Shown here in pieces: positions 25,031 through 39,048 of a DNA stretch of 64,000 nucleotides. The notes under the pieces are model-generated. The model was not told where the DNA came from. It made no database searches and was given only the letters and a program-made list of their open reading frames with translations. The stretch's first letter is position 1; every line of letters starts with the position of its first letter. The stretch lies in the NCBI GenBank assembly GCA_963277665.1, contig OY728119.1, positions 316,654,206 through 316,718,205 on the forward strand, read 5' to 3'. Position numbers and translations under genes: made by a program. This stretch comes from Viscum album. Its lineage: Eukaryota; Streptophyta; Magnoliopsida; Santalales; Viscaceae.

Positions 25031-26480
25031 AATCAATAATATAATTTTCATCCACTCTAGAATATAGGTTTTTAATAAATTACAATATCCAAACAAATTA
25101 GAGTACAGTAAATTAAATAATCCTATGGAAATTAAAATCTTAGAAGTTAAAACAAAAAATTTACATACAAACATATCATAAATAAATAATGAAAATTAAA
25201 TACAATACACATATTATTGGGTAATATTCCAAATACTCCTTCAAAATATATTATTACCAATAGTTCCAATTCACATGAACACTTTACTTTTATCCCATTG
25301 AGGTCAAAGTTTTAGTAAACAGAACAATGGTATATAAGCTCTACATCAGGAACTTCTTCAGTAAACTCGAAAAAAGATATGAATTCATCACCAGGAACTT
25401 AATCAACAAAACTTTAGAATCATACAACATTATAACTATAATCATTTTAAATCAACTTGATTCGAAGAAAGAATAGTGCCAGTATTTCTTCAAACATCAT
25501 AGTTCAGAAGAAAACTGATGCTTATCCCTAGAACCTCATCGATCACAAAGATTAGAAGTATTCCAAATTCATAACCCCATAATCACTTCAATAAAAAATA
25601 TCTGAAACCACGATTATAATTATTAATCTTAAATATTTTACAATGAAAATACTAACATAATAGAAGTTCTAATTGAACATATAGAAAAAGATTATATCGA
25701 GTAATTCAAAATAAATTAGGTAATGCATGGATTGAAGTCAAATTTTATAAAAAGGAATTTCACACCATGTTATGATACACAAATCATAGTATCCAATTAT
25801 AAATTATGTTGTAAATAGTATCCAATTATAAATTATGTTGTAACAAACTTCCAATTATAATATCTAAGATCTTAATTTTTAGTTATAGAATTATCATAAT
25901 CAGGTCAACTTCTTATATTTGTTCCAATTCAGTGCATCTTGAAGAAGCTCTGAAACATAATTTTTGCATTCAATTCACAATAAATTATGTGAATTGGATG
26001 TTAAAAACTATCTACAAACAAAACTTATAAAATCCTAAAGTAAGAGAAATTAAATAAGGTGTGTATTGTGATTCATCAAAAGGAAAAAATTTAGAGATTT
26101 TATTTTAGGAAAATATCTCAATAGGCTAACCACCATGCCCTTATATCTAAGCTAGACATCTAGGGGTGGAATTTTACATTTTAAAATATAGTCTCACGGT
26201 TAATAATGTATATTTGATTGAGTTAACATATGATAAACATGAATAATAAACACAATTGATCCAAGATATGATGTATATATACACCACAACCATAGAGTTC
26301 CAAGTTGATTTAAATATTATCAAAGTCTTAGTGAAAGTTTACATCATCCCCACACACCAATCACCTAGTTACCTAATCTAAAAACCTAATTTGATACCCC
26401 TTAACACCATTTCACTATGTTTCTTAAACAAAAACTTGCAAGACTATAGCCTCCAAAATGTATCCCTAGGATTCAAATCA
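25031..26480. other. AT-rich E2 internal part, nothing recognised
   Basis: About 1.4 kb between the coding-like remnant and the E2 primer site. It contains a short imperfect local duplication (AATAGTATCCAATTATAAAT near 25787-25835). No motif of gag or pol could be read. Confidence 0.4.
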
Positions 26481-26491
26481 CTTTGATACCA
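26481..26491 (-). other. E2 primer binding site (tRNA-iMet type)
   Basis: Minus-strand TGGTATCAAAG, three bases after the LTR end at 26495, with one difference from TGGTATCAGAG. Orients E2 leftwards. Confidence 0.7.
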
Positions 26492-26645
26492 TTCTAAAAT
26501 GACCCAACCCACTGACACGCCACCTGGGATGGCACTAAGTTGAGTGTACAACCCCAAGTTTTCCTCCAATAGTCCAAGGTCCGGTGAATTTAACCAAGAT
26601 GGAATATCACCCACATGGGAGGATATAAACTAATAAAATTTCAAA

Positions 26646-26650
26646 CAACC
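26646..26650. other. probable E3 target-site duplication, left copy
   Basis: CAACC directly before the LTR. The right copy is CTACC at 39049-39053; one of five bases differs, as expected after ageing. Confidence 0.55.
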
Positions 26651-29600
26651 TATAACGACCCATACTTAACATACATGGTTATTAATTCAGAATTGAATCA
26701 TACTTATTACAACATATAACAAAACCATGATAGGACCGTATAGGTATAGTGCCCTTAGAAACTGGGAAACATAAACAACTAGTTCATAAATCATCTACAT
26801 TGTCTCCCGTTTATTTCATCCTATCAAAAGTCCCTTTTGGAATATCCTACTTAATACCCTTCTTCCTGGCCTGGGGAAAAGAAAACATACAAAAGGGTGA
26901 GCTCAAATTCTCAGTAAGGGTAAACAAAAGAAATATCAATCATATCATATTCATAGGAACATATCATTTTGAAAATCTTAACCTGCAAAAGAGATCATAA
27001 TATCATAACATGGGATAAATCATAACAGGGAGATGTAATCCCAATAATCATAACATAAAACATGAAACTTTGTGGCATACACACATAATCATAGAAAATA
27101 TTTTCATATTATTTAAGGCTCATTTCCAATACCATCATAGTGGAAAAAGTCCATTATTGAACCGAGTTCACTCCGCGTTCCAGTCATGTATCACTGAACC
27201 AGATTAACTTGTCGTTCCATCCATGTCCATCTCATAAGATAAAAATCTTTACCCAATGCATTGGAGGGAGATATAGGTCCCACCCATCTCATAATGAAAC
27301 CATTCTTATGTGTGCCACAAAATCATAAATCATATCATAACCCATGTAATAAAAATGGGATTCTTATACATCATGTCATCATATCATAATCCATATAAGA
27401 TAAAAGGACATCATAAAATTAATTACATAATAACATAATCAAATCAATGTAAAAATAGGGATATAAATATAACCGTATATTATCTTAGATGGAAACTAAT
27501 TTTGATAAAACACCTGAACTCCATTCTTGACGAAAATATCCTTTCTACTTCAAAAACATTTTTCCGTTATTAACATGTCATAAAATATTAAACTAAAATA
27601 AGTTGATTAAAAATAAACTTGAAAACATGTAAATTAAGCTTCATGTAAATAAAGTTCTATGAATCATAAAAATCCATTCATGTTGTATAAGTTAAAAAAA
27701 ATATTCTTCTCATACTTTGGATAAAAAAGCCAAAAAGTACCTCGTACTAAAAACAAACAAAGATTCCTTTCATATATTTTACTCAAAAAAGGGTAAAATT
27801 TGATTTAAAAAATTGTATGAGGATAGAAATAATATTACATATTGAGGAAACATGGATGTGGATGATAAATATTCCCCTGTAAATTCTGAAGTATAAACAA
27901 TCTCGGATAAAAATGAGATTGCCATATTTTCCCTTACCTTAGGTTCGATTTGCTTCATACATATTCGAACCTCCCGTATAATGATTTAAATAATGTAATT
28001 GAATTATTACAGAATCATATTCATTGTTATGATATCATATATGGTGATATTCTTATCTTCTTATTCATAATATTTCATTGTTACTTGTTATTCGGGTGTT
28101 TATTGCTTTATGTTCTTATGCATGTTTTGTCGAATAAATTCTTATTCTTCTTTTTAGGTTATAGATACATAATTTCCAGAATGATATTAGTGTAATATAT
28201 ATAATATTTATTCATTAAATTCATTGATATAATCATTATTCAATGAAGATCATGTAAAACGAGTCGCATCACATCGTGGAGACGGTAGGCCGTACGTATG
28301 AACGAGCGATGATATCGTTAACATGATTGTGGAATTGTATTAAAGTGTATGTATACTATTTCATAATCAATATCAATTTACAATAATCATATATATTTAT
28401 TCTTTACACCATTATACCCATCCAAGTAAGGTGGTGGTGGAAAACAGATTACACCACGGCGTGGAGATGGTATTTTGTACATACGCACGTACGGTGATTT
28501 CGTTTTCCGTAGGATGGTTAGAAGGTGAAATATTTTTGTTTCATATTTATAATAACATATAAGTATATGAGTGATATGGATTTTATTACTTCATAATTAA
28601 ACAACTAAATAAGTGGAAGTAGAAGAAGAAATAAATTTCAAATAATCGGTAACGAATATTACCTATTCTTCAACACGCCTCTTTGAAACCTCCTCTTAGG
28701 GAACTAAAATTGGACTTTGAAGAATACAAGGACCTATAGTATGTTTCTAGGGAAGTTGAGAAGGGAAATGGTCAGGTTTTGGACAATCTTTAAGGCTCAA
28801 AATTGTGTGACGAGGAGAGGGAGGAGGTGTCCTTTTATAAGGGAGCAGAGGGGCACCTTTGGAAAAACGTAAAATATTATTTTATAATAAAGTAATATTC
28901 AGTTTTTCATAGTTCTAAATTGATTTATTTAGAAGATAAGGTGGGTATGGGTCACAAACCTCTCAACCAATATGTTTTAGATAAGTTTATGTAACTATTT
29001 TAACCTTATTAGTTAGATTTAACTCAAAGTTAAATAATTTAACTTTTTACTGTGTCTTCTTGTTTTCTTACACTATATGGTTAATAAACTTACTATAACA
29101 AGCCAAAAGAAACCCAAGTGGTTCATTATTAATATATATAACCATATATAAGTGATTTGGCCCACCCTTATATTTTTAGGAATAAAATAAAAATTAATAA
29201 TATAATATTTTTTTAAATACTATTTTATGTCAATTTGGACAATATTTTGTAATTGATTTTTGTGAAAATCATAACTGCGTGATTAGTTCGAAAAAGGTTA
29301 ATTAAATCAATAATAACTTGTCATATTAACCTATAAAATTAGTGTGAATCACAAAAAGGCTTCAAATTACATTTATTTAAGTATTTATAACATAAATTAT
29401 GTTAATATTTCATTAATAAGGTAATTACTGCATCATCATTGTGTCAAAAATAAATAAAATTATTTAATGACTAAAAATTATAAATAAAATACCATTATGT
29501 AGGAAATATTTATATCTTTCTAATGAATATTTATATTCTAATTTATCTTATGTATAAACCTATATTAAAAATGTTTTTAATTATAAAACAATGATTTTAA

Positions 29601-30480
29601 CTCTTTTATCTCTTCTTTAAATAAAATAATATTAAGTGTCCTAATCTAATCCAAGTGGACCTAAATGGTCATATTTTTTCATAAGGTTTTTTTTGGTCGA
29701 ATTAAACTTATCCAATAGAATTATAACATCTTTTAGGGTAATAATACTATCATTTTTACCCTTAATTACCCTATTTACTTTTAACCGGGGTAAATAAAAG
29801 TAAAAAGTTACTATTCACAGAAAATTATTTTTATCTTATTAAACCAAATTTGACTCCTTGATATTCACTGTGTTTCTCAAATTTTTCAAATTCCACTCAC
29901 AGAAGTGGTAAAATTATGTTTTATGTAAATTTTCAAATTCTCCTAGGAGGTGGGTAAAAGACGGTGAGAAGTTCAATAAAATTTTTATATATCTAAAATT
30001 ATTATAAAATGACTCCAATGAATTATATTGAACTTTTATAGGTATTATGTATAAATTTTGAACAAAAATGAATTTAAATAGAATAAATAATCATTTAAAT
30101 AAAAAGTCGGTTTTTTAAATAGTAACCCAGTGTTTTCACTATTCATCAAAAATTGAAAGTTTTCAGAAAAATACCAAAATTTCACCCTAGGCTAATTTTG
30201 ATATTACAAATCCAAAAATTAAGTCCATTTTGAAAGATAAAATTTATAAAATTTCAAAAATTTGGTATTACTATTCATAACGACTAGTTTATATGATATT
30301 TTAATAACATATCGTTGTTTAGTGAAACTCGATATTACGTACAACACACCCTGTTGAGGAAGGTTTCTCTTGAGTATAACGCAAGCCATGCTAGTGGTGT
30401 GTGTAATGAAATATTCCTTTGATTTTTCATATAACATAAGACATAAAAAAAAACTTCTCATAAAATATCATGGTGTTACA
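26651..30480 (-). repeat. E3 3' LTR (3830 bp)
   Basis: Direct repeat of 35221-39048. Plus-strand ends are TATAACGACC and GTGTTACA. The TATA box is at 28831-28841. It carries two CpG-bearing motifs of the C type at about 28262-28310 and 28448-28500. A plus-strand frame at 27950-28195 is open in both LTRs but starts with TTG and runs antisense to the element. Confidence 0.92.
28831..28841 (-). promoter_or_regulatory. E3 3' LTR TATA box
   Basis: Minus-strand CTTATAAAAGG preceded by GTGCCCCTCTGCTCC, the same promoter block as in E1 and E6. Confidence 0.7.
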
Positions 30481-30493
30481 TTCTACCCCCCTT
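30481..30493 (-). other. E3 polypurine tract
   Basis: Minus-strand AAGGGGGGTAGAA abuts the 3' LTR start at 30480. A well-preserved example. Confidence 0.8.
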
Positions 30494-30519
30494 AAAATGA
30501 ATTTTTCCCTCAAAATTCA

Positions 30520-33500
30520 TCACATCATATCAAACAGATGAGGATACCTCTCTCTCATCATATCCTCAAGCTCCCATGTAGCTTCTTCTAATTGGTGGTT
30601 CCTCCAAAAAACTTTCACCAAGCGAGTGGTCTTTTTTCGTAGAACTATTTCACTACGATCCAAAATCTCTATCGGTTGTTCTTCATAAGAAATATCTTGC
30701 TCCAGCGGTACAACATATGAGGTTAGTACATGTGAAGGATTGGGTATGTACTTTCTTAGGAGAGATACATAGAAAACATTGTGAACTTGAGAGAGATTTG
30801 GTGGAAGTTCTAATCAGTAAGCTACCTTCCCAACACGATCCAGTATTTCGAAAGGGCCGATATACCTTGGTCTCAGTGTTCCCTTCTTTCCAAATCTCAT
30901 TACTCTCTTCCAAGGAGAGATTCATAAGAACACTTTATCTCCCACTTCAAACTCTAGGTATTTTCTTCGGTTGTCGGAATAACTTTTTTTTTTAATCTGA
31001 GTTTCTCTTATGTGTTGTTGAATAGATCTGACCTTTTCTGCCATCTCATCAACAAGATCAGGTCCTAATAACTTTTTCCCCCAACTTCATCCCTACAAGT
31101 TAGAGTCCTGCATTTCATTCCATAGAGAGCTTCATAATGAGCCATCTGGATACTGGAGTGAAGCTATAATTATAAGAAAATTCTACCAAAGGTAGGTGTT
31201 GATCCCAACCACCTTTTAAATCCATAGAGAAAGCTCTCAAAATGTCTTTCAGAGTTTGAATTTTCCTCTCCGACTGACCATCTTTACGAGGATGATAAGA
31301 AGTGCTGAAACTCAACTTTGTATCTAGAGTATGTTGAAGACTTCACCAAAACTTCAAGGTAAACCTCAGATCCTGATCAGATATAATGGAAAGTGTTACT
31401 CCATGCAATCTTACCACTTCCTTTACATATATCCTGGAAAGCTGATCTAGAGAGAAATATCCTCTAATAGCAATGAAGTGTGACGAATTCGTAAGACGAT
31501 CAACTATAACCCAGATAGCAATATTTCCTTTGGATGTTTTTGGAATTCCAGTGACAAAGTCCATAGTGATGTTTTCCCATTTCCATTCTGGTATGGGTAA
31601 TGGATGTAACATCCACTTAGACTTCTATCTCTCAGCTTTAACATGTTGACAAACCAAGCATCGAGAGACATATTCCGCAACATCTCTTTTCATGCCATCC
31701 CACCAAAAGTACTCCTTCAGGTCCCTATACATCTTCATGCTTCCATGATGAATAGAGAATTAAGAACTATGAGACTCATCCAGGAGCTCCTTCTTTAATT
31801 CTGGGATGGGAGGAACACAAACCCGATTCCTAAACCTTATTATCTCATCACAATCAAGGTTGAATTCAGGAACATTTCTCACCTTCATTTGTAAATCTAC
31901 ATCTTCTTTTTGTGCCTCTTTAATCTTCACATGTATAGATGATTGAACATTCATTTGAGAATGATAAGATTTTTCCCCTTCCATTATAATTCCAAGAACC
32001 ATCCTTTGTAAATCCATAAATATTGGATATTTTGTGATCCTCATCATGGATAACCTAGCATGGTCTTGTCGACTTAATGCATCTGCCACCTTGTTTGTTT
32101 TCCCACGGTGGTAATGAATTGAGCAGTCATAGTCCTTAATCAACTCCAACTATCTTATTTGGTGCATATTTAGCTCCTTTTGTGTGAAAATATAATTTAA
32201 ACTTTTTTGATCAGTATAAATATCACACCTTTCACCATAAATATAATGCCTCCATATTTTTAAAGCAAAATTATCGTGGCTAACTCCAAATTATGAGTTG
32301 GGTAATTTTTCTCATTGATTTTCATCTGTCGTGAAGAATTAGTTATCACCATATCATTTTTCATGAGAACATGCCCAAATCCCTTCTTGGATTCATCACT
32401 ATAGATCAAAAACCATTCTCCACTATAAGGCAGTGTGAGAACAGGATCACTGAATAACCTTCTCTTTAACTCCTTGAAATTCTCTTCACACTCCTTTATC
32501 CACATAAACTTAAATCCTTTTTTAGTTAACCTGGTGAGTGGGTTTGACAATCGTGAAAAATCTTTCACAAAATGTCGATAATATCCAGCCAAACCACAAA
32601 AACGTCAGATCTCAGTTACTGTTGTTGGTCTCGACCATATTTTGATAACCTCTGTTTTTGCTGGATCCATAGATATCCTCTCTTTTGAGATTATGTGACC
32701 CAAAAATGAAACTTTTTGAAGCCAAAATTAACACTTGGTAAATTTGTCATAAAGCTTATCCTTTCTTAAGGTCTTTAATACAATTCTCAAGTGATCTTCA
32801 TGTTCTTCCTTTCTCTTTGAATAGACAAGAATATCGTCTATAAAGACTACCAGAAACTGATCAAGATAGTCTCTAAAGACTCTATCCATTAGATCCAAGA
32901 AGATAACAAGGGAATTAGTAAGACCAAATGGCATCACTATAAGTTAATAGTTTCCATACCTTGTACGGAAAGTCGTCTTTGGTATATCCTCCTATTTGAC
33001 CATTAATTGATAATACCCTAAAAGAAGATCAATCTTGGAAAAGTATTGAGCTCCACTTAGTTGGTCAAATAATTCATCAATTCATGGGAGAGGATATTTG
33101 TTCTTTTTAGTGATATTGTTAAGTTCTTGATAATCAATGCAGAGTCGCCTTGATCCATCATTATTCATAAAAAATAGAACAGGTGCTCCCCAAGGTGATG
33201 CACTAGGGTGTATGAATCCCTTATCAAGATTCTCTTGGAGTTGCTTCTTCAATTATTACAACTCAATTAGGGCCATTCTATAAGGTGTCTATGAAATGGG
33301 AATAGAACCCTGTATGAGTTGTATTGAAAACTCAACTTCACGATTTGGTGGAAGACATGGAAATTCCTCTGGAAAGACATCATCAAACTCTTGTATAATG
33401 GGAATATTCATAATCTTGGGTTTCTATCCAACCATTTGAGATAAATAAACTTCATTTATTGGAATCAAGACCCATAAGAGGGAAGAAATTTCCACTGGAA

Positions 33501-33899
33501 GGTTATATTTATCCTTGAATTGATATTTGATAGTAGATTGATCAGGAATATTAAATACGATTTCCCTTATTTGGAAATTTATATGAGCTCCATATAAAGA
33601 AATGAAATCCATGCCAAGAATCATATCAAATTCCACTATAGGAAGGATCAAAAGATTTTTAGGAAGCACTTTCCCACAAACTTCAATCGGAGAAGAATTG
33701 TAAATATTTGATGCGACTGTTGTTCTATTAGGGGTGGTCACAGCTACCTCAACATCTAATTGTTGAGGTAATACAGCAATACCATTAGAAAATTATTCAG
33801 AAATAAAAGAGTGGGTGGATCCGGAATCAAATAAAACATTGTCTACTTTAGAGTGGATGGTAAGTGTACCTTTCACCACTTCGTTATCATACTCCACAT
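30520..33899 (-). pseudogene. pol: E3 pol: protease, RT, RNase H, integrase, chromodomain
   Basis: Reading leftwards: protease active site LFDSGSTHSFIS (DSG at 33828-33820) and LGMDFISLYGAHI; reverse transcriptase with [29 protein letters not shown] and the catalytic FIDDIL (about 32843-32828); RNase H with IYSDESKKGFG and [14 protein letters not shown]; integrase with a zinc-binding region (HHGSMK, then CLVCQHVKAE), DFVTGIP, ISDQDLRF (usually S-D-R-D) and [10 protein letters not shown] as the D, D and E sites; the GPFEIL motif; and a C-terminal chromodomain-like segment (VKVFWRNHQLEEATWE, RERYPHLFDMM) ending with TGA at 30520. In-frame stops recur. Frameshifts lie at about 32260-32150 and 31100-30960. 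Normally makes the DNA copy and inserts it, with the chromodomain guiding it to heterochromatin. Confidence 0.9.
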
Positions 33900-34998
33900 C
33901 GCCGATAGATATTTCATGGGAATTTCCTTTGTCTTTGTTCTTAAGAGTTTGTTGACTTAGATCATCATCAACAACCCTTGTATTAGGGAATGGATTGGCA
34001 TAATGCCCCATTTCCTTCCACTTGAAACATTGAAATGTAGGAGGTGCATTCTATGCATCCCTTTCTTTTTTGGAATAATTAGACATCTTCTTCCCATTAT
34101 TTTGACATTCAACTACCTGATGACATTCTTTTCCACACTTAAATCATTTACTTGTCCCTTTAATACAATTCCATCCATGTTTCTTTCCACACTTTGGGAA
34201 TAAGGGAAAACTCGTCTTTTTTTCAGTGTGGTCATTAGATTTTCCTTTGAATTCCATTTTCCTCTTCTTATCAAACACATATGATTAATGGGTTACTCCA
34301 ATATCCATATCAACCATGAGAGCACATTGAAAAGTTTCCTCGTAGATATTGAAGTCTCTTATGGCTAACACCCTTCGAAGACTTGGTTTTAAGCCACTAA
34401 AAAATTGATCGATCTTACTCTCAGGTTGGATAATAATTCTGAAAGAATACCTTGCATGTCTTGTAAAATTATCTTTGTAGGTACCAACAAATTCATCATC
34501 CTTTTTCTTCAATTCAAGAAACTCATTCTCCATCTTTTTTCGAAGAATACGAGGGAAGTGCTTATTGAAAAATAATTTCTTGAACTCTTCCCATTACATG
34601 GAGTTAATTTCATCCTTTTTCCTAGAATTCTTAATAATATTCCACCATTGATCAGCTTCACCTTCCAAACGATATACGGTTAAGATGACTTTATCATGTT
34701 TAAAACATTATAGGAATGAAAATATCTTTTCAATGCTACTGATCCATTGTTCAGCCACTAATGGATCAGTAGACCCACTAAATGAGGGTGGACACTGCCT
34801 CGTGAAGAATTCGATAGAATGTTGCTCTTTCCTTTTCACTTTTGGAAGTCTTGCATGATTCATAGCTTGAGAAAGTTGTGTTAGAATGGCTACAAGATTT
34901 TTTATTCTATCTCCCATAACGTTTGGTTGCTCAGGGGGACAATTATTGCATTGCCCGTTGCATTCAGCATTAACACTATTCCTTTAGGTTCCAACCAT
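33900..34998 (-). pseudogene. gag: E3 gag, decayed
   Basis: ATG at 34998 with a TAA four codons later, then N-S-V-N-A-E-C and an inner ATG at 34917 (MGDRIKNLVAILTQLSQAMN). Capsid signatures are FFTRQCPPSFSGSTDPLVAEQW, YRLEGEADQWW and WEEFKKLFF, then FLELKKKDDEFVGTYKDNFT and KPSLRRVLA. Nucleocapsid knuckles are damaged: KCGKKHGWNC, KCGKECHQVVEC, and CFKWKEMGHYANP, in which the second and last Cys are replaced. All pieces keep one frame into the protease, so gag and pol were one long reading frame. Stops at 34986, 34710 and near 34590, among others. Confidence 0.88.
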
Positions 34999-35206
34999 TG
35001 ACTAAAACCAAGAAGCATAGTGTGAGAAACACCAATCATAATGGGAAAAACACATAATCAAGAATAAAATTTCACACTTTAGGTCTTATCATAGGTTGTT
35101 CATGGCCATTTCTAAAGCACTAAGATTGTGTTCTGTGGTTAGACATATCCTTTGGATTCTTACTAAGGCTTTCACATCCTTGTTTTCAAAGGTTGACTAT
35201 ACCTTT
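34999..35206 (-). other. E3 leader
   Basis: About 210 bases between the primer site and the gag ATG. It lacks the leader block shared by E1, E4 and E5. Confidence 0.5.
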
Positions 35207-35218
35207 CCTCTGATTCCA
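35207..35218 (-). other. E3 primer binding site (tRNA-iMet type)
   Basis: Minus-strand TGGAATCAGAGG, two bases after the LTR end. One change from TGGTATCAGAGG. Confidence 0.85.
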
Positions 35219-35220
35219 AC

Positions 35221-38200
35221 TATAACAACCCATACTTTACATACATGGTTATTACTTCAGAATTGAAGCATACTTATTACAACATATAACAAAACCATTA
35301 TAGGACCCTATAGGTATAGTGTCTTTAGAAACTGGGAAACACAAACAACTAGTTCATAAATAATCTACATTGTCTCCCGTTTAATTCATCGTATCTACAG
35401 TCCCTTTTGGCATATCCTACTTAATACCCATCTTCCTGATCTGGGGAAAAAAACATACAAAAGGGTGGGATCAAATGATTAGTAAGGGTAAAAAAAGAAA
35501 TATCAATCATATCATATTCATAAGAACATAACATTTTGAAAATCATAACCTGCAAAAGAGATCAAAATATCATAACAGGGGATAAATCATAGCAGTGAGA
35601 TGTAATCCCAATAATCATAACATAAAACATGAAACCTTTCTTCATATACACATAATCATAGAAAATCATTTCATATTAGTCAAGTCTCATTACCAAGACC
35701 ATCATAGCGGACAAAGTCCATTACTGAACCGAGTTCACTCCTTGTTCCAGTCCTGTATCACTGAATCGGATTAACTTATCGTTCCAGCCATGTCTATCTC
35801 ATGAGATAAAAATCATTACCCAATGAATTTGAGGGAGATATAGGTCCCACACATCTTATAATGAAACCATTCTTATGATTTCCACAAAATCATAAATCAT
35901 AGCATAACCCATGTAATAAAAATGGGATTCTTAATCATTATGTCATCATATCATAATCCATATAAGATAAAAGGACATCATAAAATTAATTCCATCATAA
36001 CTTAATCAAATCAATGTCAAAATAGGTATAGAAACAAAACCCTATATTATCTTAGATGTAAAATAATTTTGATAAAACACTTGAACTCCATTCTTGAGGA
36101 AAATATCTTTTCTACTTCAAAAACATTTTTCCTTTCTTAACATGTCATACAATTTTAAACTAAAATAAGTTCATTAAAAATAAACTTGAAAACCTGTAAA
36201 GGAAGATTCATGGAAATAATGTTCTATGAAATCATAAAAATCCATTCATTCCATATAAGTTAAAAAATATTCTTCTCATACATTGGCCGGAAAAGTCAAA
36301 AAGTATATCATACTAAAAATGAAAAAAGATTTCTTTCATATATTTTACTGACCAAAGGGTAAAATTGGATTTAAAAAATTTTATCATGATTGAAATAATA
36401 TTACATATTGAGGAAACAAGTATGTGGATGATAAATATTCCCCAGTTAATTCTGAAGTATAAACAATCTCGGATAAAAATGAGATTGTGAGATTTTTCCT
36501 TACATTAGGTCTGATTTGCTTCGTACATATCTGAAACCCCTGTATAATGATTTAAATAATTTCATTGACTTATTACAGAATCATATTCATTGTTATGATA
36601 TCATATATGGTAATATTCTTATCTTTTTATTACTAATATTTCATTGCCACTTGTTATTTAGTTGTTCATTGATTTATGTTCTTATGCATGTTTTGTCCAA
36701 ACAATTATTATTATTATTTTTAGGTTATAGATACCTCATTTCCATAATGGTATTAGTGTGATATATATGATATTTATTCATTAAATTCATTGATATAATC
36801 ATTATTCAATGAAGATCTTGTAGAACGAGTCGCATCACATCATGGAGACGGTAGGCCGTACGTACACACGAGCGATGATATTGTTCCCATGATCGTGGAA
36901 TTGTATTGAAGTGTATGTATACTATTTAATAATCAATATTACTTTACAATAATCATATATAGTTATTATTTACACCATTATACCCATCAAAGTAAGGTAG
37001 TGGTGCAAAACAGATTACACCACGGCGTGGAGATGGTATTCCGTACGTACGCACGCGCGGTAATTTTGTTTTCCGTAGGATGGTTAGAAGGTGGAATATA
37101 GTTGTTTAATATTTATAATAACTTATAAGTATATGAGTGATACTTATGTTATTACTTCATAATTAAACAACTAAATAAGAGGAATTATAAGAATAAATAA
37201 ATTTTAATGAATCGGTAATGGATATTACCTCTTCTTCGACACGCCTCTTTGAAACCTCATCTTAGGGCACTGAAATTGGTCTTTGAAGAAGACATGGACC
37301 TCTAGTATGTTTCTAGGGATGTTTATAAGGGAAATGGTAGTGGTTTTCCGAGATTTAAGGCTCAAAATTGTGTGAGTAGGAGAGGGAGGAGGTGCCCTTT
37401 TATAAGGGAGGAGATGGGCACCTTTGAAAAAACATAAAATATTATTTTATAATAAAGTCATATTTGGTTTTTAATAGCTCAAAATTAATTTATTTAGAAT
37501 ATATTGTGTGGATGGGTAGAAATAATCTCAACCAATAGGTTTTAGATAAGTTTAGGTTACTATTTTAACCTTATCATTTAGTTTTAACTCTAAGTTAAAT
37601 AATTTAACTTTTACTATGTCTTCTAGTTTTCTTAAACTATATGGTTAATAAACATACTATAATAAGACAATATAACCCCAAGTGGTTCATTATTAATATA
37701 TATAACCTTATCTAAGTCATTTTTCAGAAACCTTAGATTTTTAGGAATAAAATAACAATTAATAATATAATATTTGTTTTAAAAACTATTTTATGCCAAT
37801 TTTGACACTATTTGGTAATTCATTTTTGTGAAAATCATAAGAGCATGATTAGTTCAAAAAAAATTAATTAAATCAATAATAACATGTCATATTAACCTAT
37901 TAAATTAGTTTGATTCATAAAAAGTCTAAAATTACATTTATTTCAGTATTTATAACCTCAATTATGTTAATATTTTATTAATAAGGTAATTACTGCATCA
38001 TTATTGTGTCAAAAATAAATTAAATTATTTAATGTCTAAAAATTATAAATAAAATACCATTATGTAGGAAATATTTTTATCTTTATAATTAATATTTATA
38101 GTTGATTTTATATTATGTATAACCCTATATTAAAAATGTTTTTATTTATAAAACTTTGATTGTAACTCTTTTAACTCTTCTTTAAATAAAATAATAATAA

Positions 38201-39048
38201 GTGTCCTAATCTAATCCAAGTGGACCTAAATGGTCATATTTTATTCTTAAGGTTGTTTTTGGTTGGATTAATCCTATCCAATAGAATTAGTAAATGTGTT
38301 AGGGTAATAATAATATCATTTTTACCCTTAATTACCCTATTTACTTTTAACCGTGGTAAATAAAAGTAAAAAAGTTATTATTCACCAAAAATTATTTTTA
38401 TCTTATTGAACCACATTTTACTCTTTGATATTAACCATGTCTCTCGGATTTTCAAAATTCCACTCACAAAAGCGGCAAAATTACGTTTTATGTAAATTTT
38501 GAAATTCTCCTAGGAGGTTGGTAAAAGACGGTGAAAAGTTCATTAACATTTTTATATATCTAAAATTATTAAAAAATGACTCCAATGAATTACATTGAAC
38601 TTATATAGGTATTATGTATCATGTTTGACCTAAAATAAATTTAAATAGAATAAATAATTATTTAAATAAAAAGTCGATTATTTAAATAGTAACCCAGTGT
38701 TTTCACTGTTCATCAAAAATTGAAAGTTTTTAGAAAAATACCAAAATTTTACCCTAGGATAATTTCGATATTCCGAATCCAAAAATGAAGTACATTTTGA
38801 AATATAAAATTTATTAAATTTTAAAAAGTGAGTATTACTCTTCATAACAGCTAGTTTATATAATATTTTAATAACAAATCATTGTTTAGTGAAACTCGAT
38901 ATTGCGTAAAACACACGCTATCGAGGAAGGTTTCTCTTCCGTATAATGCAAGCCAAGCTAGTGTTTTGTGAAATGAAAGATTCCTTTGATGTAGCGTATA
39001 ACATAAGATATAAAAAATATACTTGTCCTAAAATATCAGGTGGTTACA
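35221..39048 (-). repeat. E3 5' LTR (3828 bp)
   Basis: Matches 26651-30480 end to end. Minus-strand start TGTAACCACC at 39048, end GGGTTGTTATA at 35221. TATA box at 37395-37406, so about 2.2 kb of LTR would be transcribed leader. The paired motifs are near 36840 and 37025. Confidence 0.92.
37395..37406 (-). promoter_or_regulatory. E3 5' LTR TATA box
   Basis: Minus-strand CTTATAAAAGGG with a pyrimidine-rich upstream stretch, at the same place as in the 3' LTR. Confidence 0.7.

Larger units (their letters stand above)
26651..39048 (-). mobile_element. E3: complete decayed chromovirus (Tekay/Del-like)
   Basis: Full minus-strand element: 5' LTR 39048-35221, primer site, gag from 34998, pol to 30520, polypurine tract 30481-30493, 3' LTR 30480-26651. 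The flanking 5-mers CAACC (26646-26650) and CTACC (39049-39053) differ by one base and fit a target duplication. Domain order gag-protease-RT-RNaseH-integrase-chromodomain is that of chromoviruses, and LTRs of 3.8 kb suit the Tekay/Del branch. Hand count over the first 100 aligned LTR bases gives 6 differences. Numerous stops and at least two frameshifts make it inactive. Confidence 0.9.

Noticed and set aside
27950..28195. 81-residue plus-strand frame open in both E3 LTRs (also 36516-36761)
   Set aside because: It begins with TTG, runs antisense to the element, and the two copies differ at many residues. It looks like an accidental AT-rich hydrophobic frame kept open by sequence similarity.
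30683..30995. Frames on both strands at the end of E3 pol
   Set aside because: They are shadows of the true minus-strand frame carrying GPFEIL and the chromodomain.
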